64,000 bases of DNA from positions 43,368,501 to 43,432,500 of the forward strand of contig JAEOAD010000012.1 of the NCBI GenBank assembly GCA_036365145.1, read 5' to 3'. Shown piece by piece: positions 55,378 through 64,000 of this stretch. Positions within the stretch are counted from its first letter, which is position 1. Every line of letters starts with the position of its first letter. The position numbers and the translations under genes are program-made. The DNA comes from Orientallactaga sibirica (lineage: Eukaryota; Chordata; Mammalia; Rodentia; Dipodidae). The notes under the pieces are model-generated. The model did not search any database and was not told the DNA's origin. It was given only the letters and a program-made list of their open reading frames with translations.

Positions 55378-56834
55378 AGTTTGACTATGCTTTGCTAAGA
55401 TTGAGAGTCCTGGAATATGTATTCTTCACATCACAGCAATCCCTGTCCTCCCCTGGTACATTCCCTCAAGTTAATTTGTTCTGGGCCATTGATTCCAATA
55501 CTCTATCATAAACTATTTTATTTATTTTACATTTAGTACATGCAAATTTGAGAGGATATGGTAAAAATAATTGATTCAATGGCATAATTTCTTTCTGAAA
55601 ATATTGTTAGGGAGTTGGAAGCAGGTACACAATGAGAGAAAATACACTACTATCATAAATTTTCGAATTGGGACTTACAATCACTAATATTTCACCTTAC
55701 AATCCCTGTCTATTTCCTGATAATTACCAGTACAGGGGCTGTTCAGCTCACCTCAACTGTGTCTCCAGATATTTCTTTCAGTCTTCAAAACCAAGACATC
55801 AGTCTATCATTTTCTTCCATAGGACAATGCATAGCAAAAATATTCTTTCTTTTTTTTTTTTTTACAAAGAGACATCCTGTTTGCCAACATTTAACAGATT
55901 TTTCAGAACTTACTATATTCAACCTTACATATCACATTGGATGAGACTCCAAAAATACAACCCAGAATAGCCCACAACAAAAGTGGTCTAACTAAAACTT
56001 CCTACTCTAGGGTAGGCTGAAAGACATGTGAGCCTACAGGACAGTTTTAGAATGATTATGGCCTTATAGCATCTCAAAAGTAATTTTATGTTTTGGAATT
56101 TAACATAATATGGCTATTATATTAATATATTGTTTAACATATTGTTATAATATAATGTTAATATTATGTTAATACTGCTAAACATATTTACTTTATTTTA
56201 CTGCAGCTCCAAACTTCTAAATCTACAGCCACTACTTCGAGTGAATCAATAGGCAGAGTTTACAATAAGTGTATTTCTATTGCAGAAAAGCCTTGTATGA
56301 GTCTTTAGCATTTTGTTTTTCTTTGCATGTTTTAACTGATGTCTCCACTTCCTGCAAGAGAAATGATCATATTAACTTTGAAACAATCAATTTGCCTGCA
56401 AGAGAAATGGAACTTCCAAAAGCAATGTGTGCTGTTTTCATTTTGACTTGCTTCAGAATACCACCGTTCTCCAACTGCTCACCTTCAGTTACTGCTTTCC
56501 TTTATTTTACTCCTGTCTCTTAGAATGACCATAGAGTTCAAGACACCACAAAGCCATATAAACAATAAAGGAAAATATCCTTCCCCTATGAAATGTCACT
56601 TTGTACTCTTAATAGCATCATTGACTAGAGATATGTCATTTAATGAGAAGTTTTCTCAAAAAGGTAAGATAACGGCAGTCTATTTAATTTTTCTTCATCC
56701 ATGCGGTTTCACTATCTCACTCAAAATAAGGTATTTGTTAAGGAATTACACTTTGTATGGATGTACATATAAATATATGCATGTATAAATATACATATAT
56801 GTATTTAAATATTATGTTTATATTAAATAAATAA

Positions 56835-56839
<5 letters not shown>
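55378..56839. other. unassigned AT-rich DNA
   Basis: About 1.45 kb. Open frames of 60-100 codons (55668-55970, 56269-56523, 56525-56788) show no domain, no consistent start context and no codon structure, so they are not called as genes. Confidence 0.5.

Positions 56840-56870
<31 letters not shown>
56840..56870. repeat. (TG)n microsatellite
   Basis: Pure TG run of about 15 units after ATATATATAAATA-type sequence. Confidence 0.95.
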
Positions 56871-56871
<1 letters not shown>

Positions 56872-58816
56872 ACAGTTGATTTCTTTGCTCATCAATTTAC
56901 TTTCCTTCTTTCATAATGTCTTAACTTTTATAAAAAACATAGTAAGATTTTACCTTTTAGCCCAGTCATATTTTTAACCTCTTTATTTTATCAGTAATAT
57001 ATTTGGTATTCATTTTACCATATTATTTCATATTTATTGAATTTACCCTTTTCTTTCCAGACTTTTGCAAGATCATCACATTTTAACTGTTTTCTTATTC
57101 TTTATAATATTTTGTTCTCATAATAATTAACCTTAAATTCTTAACAATATAAGTCTGTATTCATACAACCTTCTTTCAAAGATGGATTATAAATAGCATA
57201 TTTATTCAAAATATGTTCCATATGTGAACAAACTTTAGCTTACTATTACATAAACATATCCACTGAAACAATATTCCACTACTTTCCATGGTACATGATG
57301 ACATTCTTCCAAACATCATAAAAACCTATCCCCAGTGCAATTGCTTTGTTTTAAAAATCATGGCTAAATAGTCTTGACAATTCAAATATTTTTCAGAACA
57401 CTGTAAATTTGAAATAGGGCAAGAATTATCAATAGATTCTAGATGATAACTTTATTCTGTATTTGACAAAATTGAATCTCTTCCTTATATAACATCAACA
57501 CTCATAAGATGAAAGTCCTTCCATTACATCCTAAATTTTATGAACTTTCCCAAACATTTTCATTATAATGAAATGGTAACTCAAAGTCATGTGAAAGTTA
57601 ATTTATCTCTTTTTTTCTGCCAATATCTGTTATTTCTATATTAGCTTGGCAATCTTTAATGCATGTTGGAATGCAAGAAGAGTAGTATTTTTTTTTTTTT
57701 CTTTAGGTCAGGCTTCCTGCATAATGTGTAACTGGTTGGATTTATCCCTAAGGAAGGTTGTAAATTCATTGCAAATGATTCTTTGATGGATCCTAGCTTT
57801 TTGACATACAAAAAGACCCAAATGGGTGTGGTGGCCAGCAACAAATCGAATGGGAGATAGTTCAGAAGAAAAGGAGTGATCTTGTCAGGAATCAATAAAT
57901 AAATACTACCACGTTTGGGCATTTTAAGAATTTTCCCCCATCAAGGGAATGCATAACAAGATTTACATGTTGCTCATAATCTTTTAAAAAAGTGCCCTAG
58001 ATTTGCTCATTTTTATAGATCTGACAGATAGTTTATTCCTGATGTGCTAGAGAAAACAGCTCCTACAGAGTTGTAAAACATCCATAAGTGAATATAGATT
58101 CATTTTCTTTAGATAAATCACCCCCTTGCATTCTTCTTGCTTATGTTAATTTATTGGGTGTCTTCCTGAAACATTGTATGATGTCTTAATTAAATATATA
58201 TATCAAGGAGATCATATATATATATTTTTTTACATAGATCATAGTCTATGAAACTGCAAAAATAAAGAAGATGCAAATGAAGAAGAGTCAGTGATACACA
58301 AAACTCGTGAATAAAAAACTCATTCTCCAGCATGTCTGCAAACAAAGATTCGTAATATGTTCACAGGTAATTCTTTAGAAATTAAAAAGCATCCTATTTC
58401 ACGCTACCACGTTAAAATAGGCTGCAAGTGTGTTGTTTTGATTTTTGATGGCAATTAATTGAAGTTATTTGGAAATCTAAATCTAACTTAATAAGGGCAT
58501 GGTGTACTGTAAGAGTTTCCACAGGCAGTAGTATGGAGAGAGTCTGAGACACTGCAATAGTGCTACAGGATTCGAATGCCCTACTTTTAGAAGCAGGATA
58601 GGATCAGCTTACTCATGGGTCCATGAAATACCTGATTGGAGTTAACATTCTCTTCAGGGGAAAGAAGCAATTTCTCTGAGAGGTAACTTATAAACTTAAT
58701 GGGATTCCAAATAGTTGTGGTAGGAGATAACAGTGATTTTTATATTGGTATTAATCTTTTCAATGGAAGTTTCATTACAGGAATTCGCTATGCTATTCAT
58801 TTATTTTATTTCTACT
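56871..58816. other. unassigned AT-rich DNA
   Basis: Almost 2 kb of AT-rich DNA with a T-run at 57689-57700 and a short TA tract at 58195-58222. No repeat or gene recognised. Confidence 0.5.
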
Positions 58817-58990
58817 TTATTATGAGGTATATTATCCATACAGAAAAGCACATAAAACAGATACATCCAATTGAAGGAGTAATTATATTGTGAACATCTA
58901 TGTACTACCATACAGGTCAAGAAATGGAATATTGTTAATATCTCACAAAACTACATTTATGTGACCACTTTAATCTCTCTATAATTAATC
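58817..58990 (+). mobile_element. possible ancient LINE 3'-end fragment
   Basis: tatgaggtatattatccata, cagaaaagcacataaaacag and caggtcaagaaatggaatat follow the order of an old, abundant mammalian LINE tail segment (ttgaggtataat...gaaaagtgcac...aggtcaagaaatagaacatt). No coding sequence. Assignment from memory. Confidence 0.4.
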
Positions 58991-59454
58991 AATATTATGG
59001 CATGTGTGATAATAATTTTTAATTCCCTACAGATAATTTATTTTTTCATCTATATCACCAATTATTAAAATGTGGATTGTTTAAAATATCTAATATATAT
59101 CTATATTATTATCTACAGCTGTGATTACTTCATTTTTATTACTGTAAAGAATATCATCATACATCTCTATTAAAATTAACAAATGTGTTATACCCAATCA
59201 TTTCCACCTTTCATAAACATCACTGAGGTTTATGTCTATTTGGGTAGGTCAAGGTGATGGGTACAAGTTTTCTGCAGAGCAGTGGTCACTGGAACCTAGA
59301 TACTAGAAGACAGAACCATGGAGTCACTCAGGCTGAACAAGTGAGAAGACTTCAATAATAGCAGATGGTTCTAGGAACTATGGAACTATTAAAAGACATC
59401 TAAGGTTTATATCATTGGAGTCTAGAAATTGGATAAGGTAAAGCTGAAAACTTT
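58991..59454. other. unassigned AT-rich DNA
   Basis: Nothing recognised. Confidence 0.45.
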
Positions 59455-59900
59455 ATTTTAAGAAATAACAGAAAGATGTGCATATTTACCAAATGACATA
59501 AATATATGGATTGGAAACTCTTATTAAAACCCAAGCTGAGGAAATGAGAGGAAGTCCATGCCATTTCACATCAGAGTCGAACAACTGATAATTAAACACT
59601 AAAACATAGTAATGATCTTGAAAGAATAAGGGAGAAACAATTAAATGACAGAAAATTTCTCCTCAGAAACTATGGAGATCAAGAGTAAGTGCTACAAGTA
59701 TCACTCAAAACAGAAAGAAAAGAGTTTTCAAGTTGCCATTCTATTTAGCAAAAATTTCCTTCAGAAAAAAAGGAAAATTAAAATATTCTTGAAGGAAACA
59801 GAAAACTTGTTTTCAGCAAGCTTACACTAAAATGTACACACAAAGGCTAACATAAATTTTCTAAACAGACAGGAAATGAAAAAGAAAGCTTCTTTTAAAA
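59455..59900 (+). mobile_element. ancient L1 ORF1 3'-end fragment (L1M type)
   Basis: The blocks ctcctcagaaactatggaga, ttctatttagcaaaaatttc and cttcagaaaaaaaggaaaat, then aagcttacactaaaatg follow the old mammalian L1 ORF1 C-terminal coding order (S-E-T-M-E...L-Y-L-A-K-I-S-F-R...). It is another, older L1 layer than copies 1-4. Degraded. Confidence 0.55.
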
Positions 59901-59916
59901 ATCAGGAATAAAGAAC

Positions 59917-59925
<9 letters not shown>

Positions 59926-59966
<41 letters not shown>
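59926..59966. repeat. (TA)n microsatellite
   Basis: Pure TA run of about 20 units. Confidence 0.95.
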
Positions 59967-59968
<2 letters not shown>

Positions 59969-60004
59969 CTTAGTGAATACTGTTTGTGTATTCCTATAGG
60001 TGTG

Positions 60005-60285
60005 TTGGTGTGCATGTTTAAAGGTCAGAGAACAGCCTGGGGTGTTGATCCTTGCCTTCTAATGTAGTCTGAGGCAAGATCTGCTGTTGTTCACCACTGT
60101 GTGGGCCCATGAGTTTTTGGGGATTCCCCTGTTGTTATTTCCATTTCACTTTCAGGGCACTGGGATTACAGATCCTTGTGCCACTCCATCAAGCTTTATG
60201 TGGATCTTAGGAGTCCAAACTCAGGTGGTCATGCTTAGAGAGCAAGCAGTTTGTTCAATGAATCATCCCTCCAATACAAATTCCT
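60005..60285 (-). mobile_element. old rodent tRNA-headed composite SINE
   Basis: gtgtgcatgtttaaaggtca, then gttgttcaccactgtgtggg, ttggggattcccctgttgtt, gcactgggattacagatcct and atgtggatcttaggagtcca have the order of an old rodent SINE whose tRNA-like head would lie at the right end (minus orientation). Family unassigned. A relative of 22196-22445. Confidence 0.55.
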
Positions 60286-60429
60286 TTTTGTTCTTTAATA
60301 AAACACACAATTATCATATTTATTATTAATAATTATAGAATTTTGAACACTTGAAATGATGGAAAACTCCTAGAATACTTTAATTCCATTCTGTTCAAAT
60401 GAAAGTGTAGGATAGTTTTTAGACAGGAG

Positions 60430-60676
60430 TTTTTTTTTTTTTTTTTGAGAGAGAGAAAAAGAGAAAGAGGGAGAGGGAGACAGATAGAGAATGGGTGCGC
60501 CAGCAGCCTCTCAGCAACTGTGAACAAACTCCAGATGTGTGCACCCCTTGTGGGCAAGTGAGGCATTGCACTTTGTGTCACTTTGCATCTGGCTAAACAT
60601 GGAACCTGGAGATTGGAACTGACGTTCTTAGGCTTTGCAGGCAGGCACCTTAATGGCCAAGCCATCTCTCCAGCCC
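60430..60676 (-). mobile_element. DIP SINE, long subtype
   Basis: Minus-strand head gggctggagagatggcttgg (to 60676). It carries the extended module; the CTCF-like segment has decayed to ccacaaggggtgca (60543-60556). GA-rich tract and T-run at the left. Flanks aggagttttt and tggagtttta suggest a target duplication. Confidence 0.95.
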
Positions 60677-60689
60677 TATACTGGAGTTT

Positions 60690-60749
60690 TAACTCAGTAA
60701 CAGAATATGTACCTGGCATGCAGAAAACCCTGGGTTCTTTCCCCAGGTA
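60690..60749 (+). mobile_element. ID-type SINE fragment
   Basis: actcagtaacagaatatgta, cctggcatgcagaaaaccct and gggttctttcccca follow the BC1/ID-type tRNA-like head with a B-box-like gggttct segment. Confidence 0.55.
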
Positions 60750-60756
60750 GAAGAGT

Positions 60757-60797
60757 GAGTGTCTGTGTGTGTGTATGTGTGTGTGTGTGTTAGAGAG
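60757..60797. repeat. (TG)n microsatellite
   Basis: TG run with TA and TC interruptions, followed by a GA/G-rich stretch. Confidence 0.9.
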
Positions 60798-60939
60798 AGG
60801 GGGGCGGGAAGGGAGATTGATTTTGTATTATATTTTCTTTTTATTATCATTTTATGTAGAAAATAGCATCATTGCTTGTAATGGAAGTTCATATAAACTT
60901 ATCCACATTTGTTTTCCTTCCTTTCTTTCTTTTTCTTAT

Positions 60940-61114
60940 TTATTTATTTTTTTTGGTTTTTTGTTTTTTTGTTTTTCCATGGTAGGGTCTCACTCTAGCT
61001 CAGCCTGACCTGTAATTCACTATGTAGTCTCAGAGTGGCCTTGAACTCACCATGATCCTCCTACCTCTGCCTCCTGAGTGCTGGGATTAAAGGCATGCAC
61101 CAGGACACATGGCT
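60940..61114 (-). mobile_element. B1 SINE
   Basis: T-rich tail side, then ggtagggtctcactctagct through ctgggattaaaggcatgcac and ggacacatggct: full-length B1 in minus orientation. Confidence 0.95.
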
Positions 61115-62120
61115 CCTTTTCCTTTCTTATTTAAATATTTTTTGTTTGTCTTTGAGGTAAATTACTTGAAACTACTTATAGTGTTTTTTTTTATTTTGTT
61201 TTGTTTTTGTCTGATAACAAAATTCTTCAGCATGTATACTAGAAAAATGTCTTTATTGCTATTATTCCTAAAAGATTATTTTTCTTCTCATAAAATTATA
61301 CATTGGTAATTATATTATTTTGCTTCATCATGTAAAATTAAATCCCACTATTGTACAGTTCATTGTAAATTTAGCAGCCTTTATCTGTCAGATTTATATG
61401 GAAGGAACAAACCTAAAATCTCAATAGGTTAATACATTAAAAGCTAATTATTGAGGAGGAGGTCTCACAATTCTTGCTACTAGGAATTCAAGTTATTAGT
61501 AATATCATTTTAACATATAATTCTTAATTACATGATAGTGGAAAAGAAAAGTATTTCATTGCACAACTGATATGAATGTTTCCTCCAAAAAGTTTTATGT
61601 GGAACTTCTGCTCAGGTTTAATTGGTCAAAATAAGTTATTAGCCTATATTTAATTTAATAGACAGTGCAAAGCATGGTACCACATTCCCTGAATAGCAAC
61701 AAAAATTATTAAGTAAACATAAGGAATTAGTACATAAAACCTTCTTTAAGAAGCTGGTTTCTCTTTCTATCAGGCTGCTTTTTAAAGATTCCAGTTTTCT
61801 CAAGAATTCTGAAGTTTCACGATCATACTAATGACAAGGCATTTATTTTTCATCATTCCTATTTGTTTCCTTTTGAAACTGAATGCTTGTGAATTTCCAT
61901 TAACTCATGAAAATATTAGAGATTATTCTGTCTAGATAGTGCCACTGCCAAACTCTTTCATCCATGTAGTTTTTTGAATATCTGATGATATGTAGGCTTG
62001 ACTATTTTTTACCTGTTCTCTGCTCATATATCTATTTTTGTTTATGTTTATTGTTTTATATTTCTTAAGATTATTTTTAACAAACATCTATTGTTCAGTC
62101 CTTGGTATGTATTGCTCTAG
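61115..62120. other. unassigned AT-rich DNA
   Basis: About 1 kb, nothing recognised. Confidence 0.5.
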
Positions 62121-64000
62121 ATTGATATTAAATTTTTATTGATTTTTAATCTTACATACCAAAAAAACCCCACCTGATATTTCCTCCTCCCCATTCCACT
62201 TTAGAACTCCAGTCTCCATCATATCCTCCCTTTCTCCATTAGTCTCTCTCCTAATTTGATGACATCATCTTTCTCTTCTATTTTGAGGGTCTTGCAAAGG
62301 TATTGCTAGGCACTGCAAGATCATGGATATCGAGGCATGGATATCGAGGCTAATTTCTGTCTGGGCAGCTGCATAGTAAGAGGTCATATCCTTCCTTTGG
62401 CTCTTCCATTCTATCCGCCCCTCTTCCGCAATGGTCCCTGAGCCACTGGAGGATGTGACAGAGGTGTTTCAGTGCTGGGCACTCCTCCATCCCTTCTTCT
62501 CAGCACTATGTTGCCTTTTGTGTCATCCCAGTGGTCATCACCATCTGAAAAGAGAAGCTTCTCTAGCCAGAAGTGAGAATAGCGTTAATATGTGGACATG
62601 AACATTTAGTGTAGTGTCCCCAGGGCAGCTTGGTGGGAATAATATATACATTTAGTCAGCCATGAGCAGGCTTATACCCCCAAGGCTCATGACCTCACCT
62701 ACCATAGACTTTTACTTAGGTTTTTCAGTACTGGTATGTATTCCCTCCCGTAGAGAGGGCCTTCAGTCCAATTATGGAGCAGTTGGTTACCCCAAGAGTA
62801 GACACGCCACTATTGCACCTGCTCAGTCATTGGGCCTGTCTGGCCAAGCTTGAATATTCAGCATCCACTATTTTCACTGTTGATGGCTTCTGTCTCCCAT
62901 ACGCCATGTGCAGTGCAGCTTTTTCCAGCTTTCAGTTGGCTGGTCTACAGGGAGAAGGTTTTCTGCTCAGCACCAGCTTGCTTTCTCAGTGTCCTTGCCT
63001 CTCAGGCATGAGATGTCTTCAGCAATAGGGTCTTACTATCTATTTCTCTAGGGAAACCAAGGGCTTTGGCAAAAGCCTTAATGTTTTGGAGGCTACCGGG
63101 ACCTCCTTGGCCAACATCTCACTGGAAAGAGTTCCATCCCAGGTACTGAAAATTTTCTAGTAACAGTCTACATCTTCTAGACGTGACCTTAATCAAAAAG
63201 TAGTTTTACATATGTCTTATTGATAATATCTTGAGTTTAGATTGTCCCTCCCCTGCCCTTTTTGTATGCATTCTCTTCCCATGGCCTCGCTTTAGGCCAT
63301 TCCCCTCCCTGTACTCAGTTCTTCTATTTACATATGTGTATTACCATACACTTAAGTCCTTCCCTTTCTTCCCTCCCTTATAGCCTTTTACCCGCTTACT
63401 GGTTTCTGGTACCTCTTTTTGGTTCCAGTTCATACACAAGTCCATACATTGGTAGCTAGGATCCACATATGAGAGAGAACATGTGACGCTTGGCTTTCTG
63501 AGCCTGGGTTACCTCACTAAGTATAATCCTTTCCAGATCCATCCATTTCCCTGCAAATTTCATAATTTCATTTTTCTTTACTGCTGAATAGAACTCCATT
63601 GTGTAAATGTACCACAACTTTATTATCCACTCATCTGTGGACGGACATCTAGGCTGCTTCCATTTCTTAGCTATTGTGAATAGAGCAGCAATAAACATGG
63701 TTTTGCAAGTATCTCTAAGGAAGTGAGAAGAGTCCTCTGATATATGCCTAGGAGTGCTATAGCTGGATCATATGGTAAATCTATTTCTAGCTGTCTCAAG
63801 AACCTCCACACTGCTTTCCACAGTGGCTGGACCAGCTTACATTCCCACCAACAGTGTAGAAGTGTTCCTGTTTTTCCGCATCCACGCCAACACTTATTGT
63901 CATTTGTTTTCTTGATGGCAGCCATTCTGACAGGAGTGATATGGAATCTCAAAGTGGTTTTAATTTGCATTTCCCTGATGGCTAAGGATGTAGAACATTT
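62121..64000 (-). mobile_element. L1 LINE (copy 4), 3' part, running off the window
   Basis: Minus-strand L1 with the ORF2 C-terminus at the right edge and about 1.3 kb of 3'UTR (62121-63455). The 3'UTR has no visible similarity to that of copies 1-3 but resembles the Lx/muroid-type L1 3'UTR (ctcttccgcaatggtccctg, then agccactgga). ORF2 is much better preserved than in the other copies. The far end lies outside the window. Confidence 0.9.
63456..64000 (-). pseudogene. L1 ORF2 C-terminus (copy 4), one frameshift, partial
   Basis: Two overlapping open stretches cover the ORF2p C-terminal domain. 63671-63970 gives [20 protein letters not shown], then the Cys/His cluster [18 protein letters not shown], then [17 protein letters not shown] and AIALLGIY. 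63456-63698 gives [40 protein letters not shown] and the end RHMFSLICGS. Each matches mammalian L1 ORF2p. The join shows one frameshift near 63735-63745. Cys and His residues of the cluster are all present. The stop is at 63456-63458. The upstream part is beyond the window. Confidence 0.93.

Noticed and set aside
56269..56788. Two consecutive open frames of 84 and 87 codons separated by one base
   Set aside because: No recognisable motif, weak start contexts and ordinary AT-rich composition. Operon-like spacing has no meaning in mammalian DNA.

Overview
The window is ordinary mammalian nuclear DNA from a rodent, most likely a dipodoid (jerboa-like) species. The evidence is its SINE content. 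At least 26 copies belong to a tRNA-headed family that begins ggctggagagatggcttag and ends in CT-rich sequence plus AAATAAATAAA, which is how I know the DIP SINE of Dipodoidea. About 14 more are rodent B1 elements of one dipodoid-looking subtype. I see no intact protein-coding gene, no exon chain, no rRNA or true tRNA gene, no CRISPR array and nothing prokaryotic. It reads as an AT-rich intergenic or intronic repeat landscape.

Layout: 0-2 kb is AT-rich sequence with microsatellites and a B1 pair. 2.05-8.3 kb is a degraded L1 in + orientation (ORF1, ORF2, 3'UTR) with a DIP inside ORF2. 8.3-14.8 kb is SINE-rich. 15.06-18.5 kb holds LTR material: a minus-strand ERV-type LTR, MaLR-like LTR pieces, a purine tract, and a 156-bp sequence present twice at about 97% identity. 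18.5-23 kb is mostly unassigned, with SINEs and a striking hairpin near 21.8 kb. 23.0-24.4 kb is a minus-strand MaLR-like LTR with adjoining internal sequence. 25.3-26.5 kb has two further ancient LTRs. 26.5-36 kb is unassigned AT-rich DNA with scattered DIP and B1 copies. 36.05-37.6 kb is a 5'-truncated L1. 37.9-38.3 kb is an inverted pair of DIP SINEs. 38.3-43.1 kb is repeat-poor. 43.4-43.9 kb is an MLT1 LTR. 48.18-53.6 kb is an L1 that keeps a tandem-monomer 5'UTR but has lost its endonuclease region. 53.6-62.1 kb is AT-rich with SINEs and old LINE fragments. 62.1-64.0 kb is the 3' end of a minus-strand L1 with a different 3'UTR, running off the window.

Nothing here works as a gene system. 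The functional content is that of transposable elements and what they carry: Pol III heads of SINEs, LTR promoter and polyadenylation signals, L1 5'UTR promoter repeats, and CTCF-like motifs inside DIP SINEs. The most notable observations are the CTCF-core-like site in a DIP copy with a perfect target duplication, the ~90-bp monomers in an L1 5'UTR, the endonuclease-less L1, the 156-bp duplicated LTR segment, and a long unexplained hairpin.

All assignments are by eye against remembered family features. Boundaries are good to roughly 5-30 bp except where target-site duplications fix them.
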